Assembly (NCBI RefSeq): GCF_030410515.1
Contig: NZ_JAUHHD010000001.1
Location: 806,001-870,000 of the forward strand
Length of the DNA stretch: 64,000 nucleotides
Origin: Arthrobacter sp. YD4
GTDB lineage: Bacteria; Actinomycetota; Actinomycetes; Actinomycetales; Micrococcaceae
Direction: 5' to 3'
In this document: piece by piece, positions 6,844-14,168 of the stretch
How positions within the stretch are numbered: the first letter of the stretch is position 1
Layout of the letters: each line of letters starts with the position of its first letter
The notes under the pieces: model-generated
Seen by the model: only the letters and a program-made list of their open reading frames with translations
The model's database searches: none
What the model was told of the DNA's origin: nothing
Translations under genes and position numbers: made by a program

Positions 6844-8328
6844 TGCGCCGCGGCGGGCGACGCGCGGCGCCACCAGGACGCCCGCGACGCCGATCGCGGC
6901 GGTGAGCGCGAAGACCCCGGCGAACGGTGCGGCGGCGCCGGCCGGGCCGGCTCCCGCCGTCGTGAACGCAGCGAAGATGATGCCCGTGGTGGCCAGCGAA
7001 AGCGCGCCGCCGAGCGAGTCCGAGATGGACATCGCGGAGCTGTTGAAACCCTCATTTTCGCGGGTGGAGAGGGCCAGTGTCATGACGCTGAGCCGGGCGT
7101 ACATCAGGCCCATGCCGGCGCCGGCGAACACCCAGCCGGCGATCGCGACTGCGGCGGGCCAGCCGAGGACGGTGGTGGCCAGGGCCAGGACGACAGCGAC
7201 AAGCACCATCGCCGCCCCGATCCGGATTGCGCGCCGGTGCTCCAGCCGCGGACCCAGCCGACCCTGGACCGCGGACGCGGAGGCCCACGCCACGGCACCG
7301 GCGGTAAGAGTCAGCCCGGCAAAGGTGGGCGCGAAGGCGTACCGCTCCACCAGCAGATACGGCAGGTACACCTCGGCGCCGAAGAACGCCGCAGACGCCA
7401 GCCCGCGGGTGAGGATGACGCTGGGCAGCCCGCGCCGGGCGGTCAGCGTGCCGCGCGGCATCAGCGGGCGGACGGCCAGCAGCGCGACGGCGACGGCGGC
7501 CCCGGCCAGCAGGCCGCCGATCCCCGGGAGGGTCGAGGAGAGGTTCAGGGCAAGGACCGCGGCGGCGGCGAGCGCGGCCAGGCCCAGCTTGGCCAGCGCC
7601 CCGGGGACGCGGGAGGGCTGGCGGTCTGCCTGAGCGGGTTCCGACTTGCCAGGTTCCGACTGGCCCGCCGGGTCCGCCGGTGCGGCCGCTCCGTCCGGGG
7701 CAGGCTCGTTTTTCGGCAGCCCGCGCAACGCCGGGGCGGTCAGCAGCAGCGCCGGCACCACCAGGCCCACCACGCCCAGGAAGACCCACGGCCAGCCCGC
7801 CACCTCCGCCACCAGCCCGGCGGTGAACGGGCCCACCAGCGAGGGGACCACCCACGCGGCGGAGAACGCGGCGAAGATCTTCGGGTGCAGCGGCGGCGGG
7901 TAGACGCGGGCCACCACGACATACAGCGCCACGGTCAGGCCACCGCCACCGAGACCCTGCACCAGCCGCCCGGCGACCAGGACCGGCATGGAGGCGGCGG
8001 TCCCGGCAATCAGCAGCCCCACGACGAACATGCCAACGGCGGAGAGCAGTGGCGCCACCGGCCCCCTCCGGTCGGCCCAGCTGCCGGAGGCCACCATGCC
8101 GATCACGCCGGTGGCCAGCGGCCCGGCGAAGGCCAGGGCGTAGAGGCCGGCGCCGTCGAGTTCGCGGCTGACCAGCGGCATGATGGTGGTCACCGCCAGC
8201 GATTCGAAGGCCGCCAGGAACACCAGCGCGCAGGCGCCGAGGGTCACCAGGACGTACCGGCGCTGGAAGATGCCGCCGGCCCCGGGCCCCTGGTCCGGGC
8301 GGGTTCGCGGACTGGCGGCGTTCGACAT
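6835..8328 (-). CDS. MFS transporter (drug-efflux type)
   Basis: The 497-residue major facilitator protein has a short cytosolic N-terminus and then hydrophobic helices throughout. ADRRGPV in the first cytoplasmic loop is the MFS motif A, and RLVQGLGGGG in helix 4 carries the Arg motif seen in drug/proton antiporters. A long polar insert (about residues 205-245, rich in Ala, Pro and Glu) separates the two halves. The substrate is unknown. The last codons lie within a palindromic repeat. A TAGGCT box 6 bases before the ATG, whose TAG is also the stop codon of the upstream Lrp gene, points to a leaderless message. Confidence 0.88.
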   Translation of the reverse strand: MSNAASPRTRPDQGPGAGGIFQRRYVLVTLGACALVFLAAFESLAVTTIMPLVSRELDGAGLYALAFAGPLATGVIGMVASGSWADRRGPVAPLLSAVGMFVVGLLIAGTAASMPVLVAGRLVQGLGGGGLTVALYVVVARVYPPPLHPKIFAAFSAAWVVPSLVGPFTAGLVAEVAGWPWVFLGVVGLVVPALLLTAPALRGLPKNEPAPDGAAAPADPAGQSEPGKSEPAQADRQPSRVPGALAKLGLAALAAAAVLALNLSSTLPGIGGLLAGAAVAVALLAVRPLMPRGTLTARRGLPSVILTRGLASAAFFGAEVYLPYLLVERYAFAPTFAGLTLTAGAVAWASASAVQGRLGPRLEHRRAIRIGAAMVLVAVVLALATTVLGWPAAVAIAGWVFAGAGMGLMYARLSVMTLALSTRENEGFNSSAMSISDSLGGALSLATTGIIFAAFTTAGAGPAGAAAPFAGVFALTAAIGVAGVLVAPRVARRGAPN

Positions 8329-8334
8329 ACCTGT

Positions 8335-8340
8335 AGCCTA
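8335..8340 (-). promoter_or_regulatory. -10 element of the MFS gene, shared with the Lrp stop codon
   Basis: On the minus strand TAGGCT precedes ACAGGT and the ATG at 8328 (6-base spacing). The first three bases are the TAG stop of the Lrp-type gene, so the MFS gene can be transcribed independently although the two genes are almost contiguous. Confidence 0.55.
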
Positions 8341-9369
8341 CGGCGCGAGCCCCTGGGCGGGGACGACGACGGCGCCGCTGGCCCGGGAGTCGGCGTCGAG
8401 CATCCACCCCACCCGCTTGACGGTCCGCAGCATCACCACGCTTTCGACCAGCTCGATGCCCGGTACCTTCTGCTGCAGCGCCAGTTCGATCGTCATCACG
8501 TCAGCCAGGGACTGCAGCCACATGATGATCACAAAGTTGGTGGGCCCCGTGGTGGAGGCACTCAGCCGGACGTTGCGCATGGTCTTCAGCTCGGCCGCGG
8601 CCGCCTCGTGCTGGCCGGCGGGGACGTTGACGAACCACTGGCACGTGACCGGGAAGGACGAATAGCGCTGGGCCACCTCGCAGCGGAAGGACAGCATGCC
8701 GCTGGCCAGCACCCGGTTCAGCTGCCGCTGGACCGTGGCCGGGTGGCGGCCCAGGCTCCGTGCGATCTCCGCGGCCGTGGCCCGCCCGTCCCGGGCCAGG
8801 AACGGCAGCAGCGCCAGGTGACTCTCCGGCAACCCCCGCGCCGCAGCCGCCGCCGCGGACGCCGCCATTCCGGCGTCGGCGCCGGCAAGGGTCCGTACGG
8901 CCGCCTGCTGTGCCCGGTCCAGCACGTTGAGCCGCCACGCGCCGCCGCTGGAATGCAGCCGGGTGCACAGGGCGGTCTCGTACTTGGTCAGGCCCTCGAT
9001 CTCCTTCAGCCGGGACATCACCTGGTCGCTCAGGTCATCCAAGGACCGGGTGATGACCGTCAGCATCAGGTTGCGCTTGCTGGCGGCTTCCTCCACGGTC
9101 ACCACCTCGGGCATCAGGGCCAGCTGCGCGGTGACCTCGTCGCGGCGGTGCATCTCGCAGTCGACGGCGATGAAGGCCAGGCACATCTGGTGCGGGTCAC
9201 CGATCAGGTGGGCCGTGATCCACGAAACCCCGGAGGCCCGCAGCCGGTCCCAGCGTGCTGCCAGCGTGGTGGCGTGGACGCCCAGGACCTCCGCGGCGTC
9301 ACCCCAGCTCACGCGCGGCGCCATCTGCAGCACGTTGATCAGCGCCAGGTCGTCCTCGCTCAGCTCCAC
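8338..9369 (-). CDS. Lrp/AsnC-type regulator with two fused units
   Basis: The 343-residue DNA-binding protein holds two Lrp-like units in tandem, each a winged helix-turn-helix plus a RAM ligand domain. The first HTH is in residues 3-50 (DDLALINVLQMAPRVSW onward) and the second near 190-235 (LLPFLARDGRATAAEIARSL). A single Lrp protein is about 150 residues, so this is a double-length form, common in actinobacteria. It is divergent from an M20 amidohydrolase/MHS transporter operon that it probably controls in response to an amino acid or derivative. The TGAATC/GATTCA dyad at 9391 is a likely operator. Confidence 0.87.
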   Translation of the reverse strand: MELSEDDLALINVLQMAPRVSWGDAAEVLGVHATTLAARWDRLRASGVSWITAHLIGDPHQMCLAFIAVDCEMHRRDEVTAQLALMPEVVTVEEAASKRNLMLTVITRSLDDLSDQVMSRLKEIEGLTKYETALCTRLHSSGGAWRLNVLDRAQQAAVRTLAGADAGMAASAAAAAARGLPESHLALLPFLARDGRATAAEIARSLGRHPATVQRQLNRVLASGMLSFRCEVAQRYSSFPVTCQWFVNVPAGQHEAAAAELKTMRNVRLSASTTGPTNFVIIMWLQSLADVMTIELALQQKVPGIELVESVVMLRTVKRVGWMLDADSRASGAVVVPAQGLAP

Positions 9370-9390
9370 GGCCCATTCCCCTCTTCTGTA

Positions 9391-9406
9391 TGAATCCTGC
9401 GATTCA
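9391..9406. promoter_or_regulatory. Candidate Lrp-type operator
   Basis: TGAATC-CTGC-GATTCA is a perfect 6+4+6 dyad in the divergent region between the Lrp-type gene and the amidohydrolase gene, 22 bases from the Lrp start codon. Its position suits autoregulation. Confidence 0.5.
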
Positions 9407-9506
9407 CGGCTAGGAGTGCATATTTCCAGCCCTTCAGGCCTCTGTGGCGCAGGTCACTCCAGAATAGACCCGAACGCACCACCCCAATCAACCGCCAGGA
9501 GAGTTT

Positions 9507-10772
9507 GTGACCATTACCGACGACGCCCGGGAGCTCCAGCCGGAGCTGGCCCGTTTCCGCCACGCCCTGCACCGCGAGCCGGAGATCGGCCTGGACCTGC
9601 CCCGCACGCAGGAGAAGGTCCTGCAGCAGCTCGACGGGCTGGGGTACGAGATCACCCTGGGCACGGACACCACCTCCGTCACCGCGGTGCTCCGCGGCCA
9701 GGGGAACGCCGGCTCTGGTAGCGATGCCGCCAGCCGGCCCGCCGTGCTCCTGCGCGCCGACATGGACGGCCTCCCGGTCCAGGAGAAGACCGGCGTCGAC
9801 TATTCATCCACCGTAGACGGGGCCATGCACGCCTGCGGCCACGACCTGCACACCTCCATGCTCGCCGGGGCCGCCACCCTGCTGGCCGAGCAACGGCACC
9901 GGTTGGCCGGCGACGTCGTCCTCATGTTCCAGCCCGGCGAAGAGGGCTTCGACGGTGCCAGCTACATGATCCGCGAGGGCGTCCTGGATGCCCCGGGCCG
10001 GCGCGTGGACGCCGCCTACGGCATGCACGTGTTCTCCGCGCTGGAACCGCACGGCACCTTCTGCACCAAGCCCGGCGTGATGCTCAGCTCCTCCGACGGG
10101 CTCACCGTCACCGTGCTGGGCGCGGGCGGCCACGGCTCGGCACCGCACGCGGCCAAGGACCCGGTCACGGTCGCCGCGGAGATGGTCACGGCCCTGCAGG
10201 TCATGGTCACCCGCCAGTTCAACATGTTCGACCCGGTGGTCCTCTCCGTGGGCGTACTCCAGGCCGGCACCAAGCGGAACATCATCCCCGAATCCGCCCG
10301 GATCGAGGCGACCGTGCGGACCTTCTCGGAGGAGTCCCGGCAGAAGATGATGGACGCCGTCCCCCGCCTCCTGCGCGGCATCGCGGCGGCCCACGGGCTC
10401 GACGTCGACGTCGACTACCAGCAGGAATACCCGCTCACCATCACCGACGAGGACGAGACGCGCACCGCGGAAAACGTCATCGGGGACCTCTTCGGCGACG
10501 GCCGGCTGGCCCGCTGGGCCACGCCGCTGAGCGGCTCCGAGGACTTCTCCCGCGTCCTGGCCGAGGTCCCCGGCACCTTCATCGGCCTCTCCGCCGTCCC
10601 GCACGGCGGCGACCACACGACGTCGGCGTTCAACCACTCCCCGTACGCCACGTTCGACGACGCCGTCCTGGCCGACGGCGCCGCGCTCTACGCCGAACTC
10701 GCCCTGTCCCGGCTCGCCACCCTCTCGGCCGCCACAGCCACCGCGGCCGCCGTTCCCGCCGGCCGCCCCTGA
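9507..10772 (+). CDS. M20 family amidohydrolase (hippurate/N-acyl-amino-acid hydrolase type)
   Basis: The 421-residue cytosolic metallopeptidase of family M20D removes the acyl group from N-acylated amino acids. Metal-binding motifs are ADMDGLPVQE (near 90), HACGHDLHTSM (near 110) and FQPGEEG with the catalytic Glu (near 145); GHGSAPH carries the dimerisation-domain His and SGSEDFS the last ligand. The start is GTG at 9507, with AGGAG at 9497-9501. The gene is followed 51 bases later by an MHS transporter, and the divergent Lrp regulator suggests an amino-acid-derived inducer. Hippurate, indole-acetyl or other N-acyl conjugates are all possible substrates. Confidence 0.9.
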   Translation: MTITDDARELQPELARFRHALHREPEIGLDLPRTQEKVLQQLDGLGYEITLGTDTTSVTAVLRGQGNAGSGSDAASRPAVLLRADMDGLPVQEKTGVDYSSTVDGAMHACGHDLHTSMLAGAATLLAEQRHRLAGDVVLMFQPGEEGFDGASYMIREGVLDAPGRRVDAAYGMHVFSALEPHGTFCTKPGVMLSSSDGLTVTVLGAGGHGSAPHAAKDPVTVAAEMVTALQVMVTRQFNMFDPVVLSVGVLQAGTKRNIIPESARIEATVRTFSEESRQKMMDAVPRLLRGIAAAHGLDVDVDYQQEYPLTITDEDETRTAENVIGDLFGDGRLARWATPLSGSEDFSRVLAEVPGTFIGLSAVPHGGDHTTSAFNHSPYATFDDAVLADGAALYAELALSRLATLSAATATAAAVPAGRP

Positions 10773-10823
10773 CCGGCACCCCCGTCCAGCAGCAATCCCA
10801 CCCAGAACCACCCGGAGATTCCC

Positions 10824-12113
10824 ATGACAGCAACCGTGTCCCAGCCGACGGCTCCCCGGACATCCACCCGCAAGACCTTGATCGGCACCGGCATTGGCAA
10901 CGCCGTCGAATGGTACGACTGGGCCATCTACGCCACGTTTACCCCGTTCATCGCCAGCCAACTCTTCAGCAAATCTGACCCCGCCTCGGCGGTGCTCTCC
11001 ACCCTGGCGATCTTCGCCGTCGGCTTCGTCGCCCGGCCCTTCGGCGGCTTCCTCTTCGGCTGGATCGGCGACCGGATCGGCCGCAAAGCATCCATGACCC
11101 TGGCCGTTGGCCTGGCCTCGGTGGGCAGCCTGATGATCGGCGTCGCCCCGACCTTCGCCGCGGTGGGTGCCTTCGCGTCCCTGATGCTGCTGGTGGCCCG
11201 GCTGGTCCAGGGCCTGGCGCACGGCGGCGAGCTGCCCTCCTCCCAGACGTACCTTTCGGAGATGGCGCCGAAGGAACACCGCGGCTTCTGGGCCACCCTG
11301 ATCTACACCTCCGGCACGGTCGGCATCCTGTTCGGCACCCTGCTGGGTGCCGTCCTGAACATGGCCCTCTCCACCGAGGCGATGAACGCCTGGGGCTGGC
11401 GGATCCCGTTCCTGATCGGCGCCGCGATGGGCCTGTACGCACTGATCATGCGGTCCCGGCTGCACGAGACCGACGTCTTCGCCGGTGAGGCGCTGGCCGA
11501 GAAGAAGGCCGCGATCTGGCCGCAGATCGTCCGTCACCGGAAGCAGGCGCTGCAGGTCATCGGCCTGACCGTGGGCCTGACGGTCATCTACTACATCTGG
11601 GGCGTCGTCGCCCCCAGCTACGCCACCACCGCCCTGAAGATCGACCGCGGCGAGGCGCTCTGGGCCGGCGTCGTGGGCAACATCGTCTTCATCGCCGCGC
11701 TGCCGTTCTGGGGCAAGCTCGCGGACCGGGTCGGCCGCAAGAAGGTGCTCTGGGCCGGCGCGATCGGCGCGGGCCTGCTGCACTTCCCGATGACCGCCCT
11801 GCTGAAGGATTCCGCCTGGCAGCTGGCCGTCAGCATGTCCGTGATGCTGATCTTCATCGCCGCGAGCGCCGCGATCGTCCCGGCCGTCTACGCCGAACTG
11901 TTCCCAACCAGCATCCGCACGGTGGGCGTGGGCGTGCCCTACTCGATCTGCGTGGCACTCTTCGGCGGCACCGCCCCGTACCTGCAGCAGTGGCTGGGCA
12001 CCAGCCTGCAGTCCCCGCAGCTGTTCAACGTCTACGCCGTGGCGCTGCTGGCAGTCTCGGCCCTGTTCGTCTTCACCATCCCGGAGACCAAGGGCAAGGA
12101 CCTCACCGTCTGA
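10824..12113 (+). CDS. MHS family MFS proton symporter
   Basis: The 429-residue metabolite:H+ symporter belongs to the MHS branch of the MFS (relatives include ProP, ShiA and KgtP). It starts with GNAVEWYDWAIYATF, the characteristic helix-1 motif, and has the MFS motif A as GWIGDRIGRKASM after helix 2. Twelve helices fit the length. Being downstream of the amidohydrolase and sharing its direction, it probably imports that enzyme's substrate, such as an N-acylated amino acid or betaine-like compound. The ATG has GGAGATT upstream. The perfect palindrome at 12153 follows the stop and may terminate the operon. Confidence 0.9.
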   Translation: MTATVSQPTAPRTSTRKTLIGTGIGNAVEWYDWAIYATFTPFIASQLFSKSDPASAVLSTLAIFAVGFVARPFGGFLFGWIGDRIGRKASMTLAVGLASVGSLMIGVAPTFAAVGAFASLMLLVARLVQGLAHGGELPSSQTYLSEMAPKEHRGFWATLIYTSGTVGILFGTLLGAVLNMALSTEAMNAWGWRIPFLIGAAMGLYALIMRSRLHETDVFAGEALAEKKAAIWPQIVRHRKQALQVIGLTVGLTVIYYIWGVVAPSYATTALKIDRGEALWAGVVGNIVFIAALPFWGKLADRVGRKKVLWAGAIGAGLLHFPMTALLKDSAWQLAVSMSVMLIFIAASAAIVPAVYAELFPTSIRTVGVGVPYSICVALFGGTAPYLQQWLGTSLQSPQLFNVYAVALLAVSALFVFTIPETKGKDLTV

Positions 12114-12152
12114 CCGGGACCCGGCGCCGCCGCGCACCCCCGGTATCTCCCG

Positions 12153-12210
12153 ACTGACTCGCAGCTGAGGCCGTTATGAGCGCTCATAACGGCCTCAGCT
12201 GCGAGTCAGT
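12153..12210. repeat. Palindromic intergenic repeat, copy 2 (perfect 58-bp dyad)
   Basis: Two 29-base arms, starting ACTGACTCGCAGCTGAGGCC and ending in the exact reverse complement, meet at GAGC|GCTC. It is followed by TGGGTGCG, as at copy 1 (6841). Arms are conserved between copies and the centre differs, as expected for a dispersed palindromic element whose hairpin is maintained. It sits between the MHS transporter and trmB. Confidence 0.9.
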
Positions 12211-12227
12211 TGGGTGCGGGGCTCCAC

Positions 12228-12233
12228 TATTCT
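12228..12233 (+). promoter_or_regulatory. -10 element for a leaderless trmB transcript
   Basis: TATTCT lies 7 bases before the ATG at 12241. A GGAGGGG stretch touches the ATG too closely to act as a normal ribosome binding site, favouring a leaderless start. Confidence 0.5.
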
Positions 12234-12240
12234 GGAGGGG

Positions 12241-13164
12241 ATGAGTGAATCCCCAGAATCCCCGCAGCCGGCGCCTTCCCCGCGCCCGGTGACCCCCGGC
12301 AGCCAGGCCTCCTTCGGCACCTACGGCGGGCGCCCGGTGAGCTTCGTGCGTCGCGGCACCCGGCTGCAGGGCCGCCGCCAGGCCGCCTGGGACGAGCATT
12401 CGGACCGCTGGGCCGTGGACGTGCCCCGGCACGTCGCCAACACCTCCGTCCACCCGGAGTACGTCTTCGACGCCGAGGAAGAGTTCGGCCGCAAGGCTCC
12501 GCTGATCGTGGAGATCGGTTCCGGCCTGGGCGACGCGGTCTGCCACGCGGCCGAACAGAACCCGGGCACCGATTTCCTGGCCGTGGAGGTCTACACCCCC
12601 GGCCTGGCCAACACGCTGATCAAGATCAACAGCCGCGGCCTGACCAACGTCCGCGTGGTGGAGGCCAACGCCCCCGAGGTCCTGGCCAGCATGCTGCCGG
12701 CCGGCTCCGTCACCGAGCTCTGGGTCTTCTTCCCGGACCCGTGGCACAAGTCCCGGCACCACAAGCGCCGCCTGATCCAGCCGGCGTTCGCGGAACTCGC
12801 CGCGCGGGCGCTGAAGCCTGGCGGAATCTTCCGGATCGCCACGGACTGGTCCAACTACGCCGTGCACGTCCGGGAGGTCATGGCCGGCGCCACCGACTTC
12901 GAAAACCTGCACGAGGGCGAACGCAGCGGCCCGGACAGCCCGCTGACCCAGGTCTGGGAATCCGGCGTGGAGTCCGTAGTGGGCGGCGCCCCGGTCAAGG
13001 AGGGCCGGGCCCCGGTCAGCACCGAGCACACCGGCCCCAACGAAGGCGTCGACGACGTCGGCGGCTGGGCGCCGCGGTTCGACGGCCGGATCCTGACCAG
13101 CTTCGAGAACAAGGCCCACGAGGCCGGCCGGCTGATCTTCGACCTCAGCTACCGGCGCCGCTGA
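12241..13164 (+). CDS. trmB: tRNA (guanine-N7-)-methyltransferase
   Basis: TrmB uses S-adenosylmethionine to methylate G46 in the variable loop of tRNAs. The 307-residue protein has a disordered Pro/Ser-rich N-terminus, then the Rossmann motif IVEIGSGLGDAV (near 85), and the TrmB signature FFPDPWHKSRHHKRRL (near 163) with the catalytic and tRNA-binding residues. It is longer than the E. coli enzyme because of an insert near 225-275 before the conserved C-terminal TSFENKAHEAGR, seen in actinobacterial homologues. The ATG at 12241 is preferred to an upstream GTG at 12214 because of the TATTCT box and the lack of any conserved upstream sequence. Confidence 0.92.
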   Translation: MSESPESPQPAPSPRPVTPGSQASFGTYGGRPVSFVRRGTRLQGRRQAAWDEHSDRWAVDVPRHVANTSVHPEYVFDAEEEFGRKAPLIVEIGSGLGDAVCHAAEQNPGTDFLAVEVYTPGLANTLIKINSRGLTNVRVVEANAPEVLASMLPAGSVTELWVFFPDPWHKSRHHKRRLIQPAFAELAARALKPGGIFRIATDWSNYAVHVREVMAGATDFENLHEGERSGPDSPLTQVWESGVESVVGGAPVKEGRAPVSTEHTGPNEGVDDVGGWAPRFDGRILTSFENKAHEAGRLIFDLSYRRR

Positions 13165-13248
13165 TCCGGGCCCATCGCCTGCGGCCGCGGGGGCCGTCCG
13201 CATGGCAGGATTACGGCAAAGCTCAACAGTGCAGGACGGACCAGCAGC

Positions 13249-14061
13249 ATGGAATTGAAAGACGCGGCAGAAGTTGCGGAGGATGTCACCAACTCCCGGC
13301 CGCTCGAAATCGCCGCCCGCGCCGGGTTCGCCGTCTCCGGACTGCTGCACTTCCTGATCGGCCTGGTCGCAATCCGGCTCGCGATGGGCGGCCAGGGCCA
13401 GGCGGACGTCAGCGGCGCGGTGGCCGAGATGGCCCAGCAGCCCGTCGGACCGTACCTGCTCTGGAGCGCCTTCACCGCGTGCGTGGCGCTGGCGATCTGG
13501 CAGACCAGCGACGCGGTGTTCGACTTCGAGCACCTTGAGACGAAGAAGAAGGTCGCCAAGAAGCTCAAGGCCGCCCTGCAGGCCGTCGTCTACACCGGCT
13601 TCGCGCTGACCCTCGCGTCGGTGGCCATGGGCGCGCACGCCGACCACCGCCAATCCACCAGCGACCTGACCCTGCACCTGATGGCCACCCCCGGCGGGAC
13701 CCTGCTGCTGATCCTGATCGGCGTCGCCGTCGCCGTCACCGGCGTCGTCTACGCCATCCGAGGCTTCCGGAAGTCCTTCGTGAAGTACCTGCGCATGCCC
13801 GCCAACGAGCACGCCTCCCTGGCCGTGAAAATCACCGGCATCGCCGGCTACGCGGCCAAGGGCGTGGCGCTGCTGCTGACCGGGATGCTGATCGTGATCG
13901 CCACTATCAAGGCGGACCCGGACGAATCGACCGGGCTCGACGGCGGCCTCAAGGCCCTGCGCGATCAGCCGCTGGGCATGTACATGCTCGCCGCCGTCGG
14001 CGCCGGACTGATCTGCTACGGCATCTTTATGGCCGTCCGCGCCCGCCTGGCACGGATGTAG
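13249..14061 (+). CDS. DUF1206 membrane protein
   Basis: This 270-residue integral membrane protein has six predicted helices arranged as three repeats of two. Each repeat has an RAGFAVSGLLHFLIG-like start (residues 23-38, about 110-125 and about 190-205), which is the DUF1206 pattern. The family has no known function. It stands between trmB and a SNF2 helicase without obvious coupling. The ATG at 13249 fits the beginning of homologous proteins, which carry a short charged N-terminal tail. Confidence 0.88.
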   Translation: MELKDAAEVAEDVTNSRPLEIAARAGFAVSGLLHFLIGLVAIRLAMGGQGQADVSGAVAEMAQQPVGPYLLWSAFTACVALAIWQTSDAVFDFEHLETKKKVAKKLKAALQAVVYTGFALTLASVAMGAHADHRQSTSDLTLHLMATPGGTLLLILIGVAVAVTGVVYAIRGFRKSFVKYLRMPANEHASLAVKITGIAGYAAKGVALLLTGMLIVIATIKADPDESTGLDGGLKALRDQPLGMYMLAAVGAGLICYGIFMAVRARLARM

Positions 14062-14127
14062 CCGGCCCCCGCCCCGGCCAAGGCCCGGACCGCGGGCGCC
14101 CGCGGTCCGGGGTCACCGCCGGCTGGC

Positions 14128-14133
14128 TAAGAT
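14128..14133 (+). promoter_or_regulatory. -10 element for the helicase message
   Basis: TAAGAT is placed 7 bases before the ATG of the six-codon ORF at 14141, so the message probably starts at that ATG and carries the small ORF at its 5' end. Confidence 0.5.
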
Positions 14134-14140
14134 GGATCAG

Positions 14141-14161
14141 ATGACCAACTGCCGAAAGTAG
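14141..14161 (+). CDS. Leaderless six-codon upstream ORF (MTNCRK)
   Basis: ATG-ACC-AAC-TGC-CGA-AAG-TAG begins 7 bases after a TANNNT box and ends 7 bases before the helicase ATG. Short leaderless ORFs containing Cys codons are known in mycobacteria to adjust translation of the next gene. Here the sequence shows only one Cys codon, so a regulatory role is a hypothesis. The peptide itself is unlikely to have a function. Confidence 0.4.
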   Translation: MTNCRK

Positions 14162-14168
14162 TGCCTCC

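Noticed and set aside
7237-9393. 718-residue plus-strand frame
   Set aside because: Antisense to the MFS and Lrp genes, which both have clear families.
9804-12137. 777-residue minus-strand frame
   Set aside because: Antisense to the amidohydrolase and MHS transporter genes; low-complexity composition.
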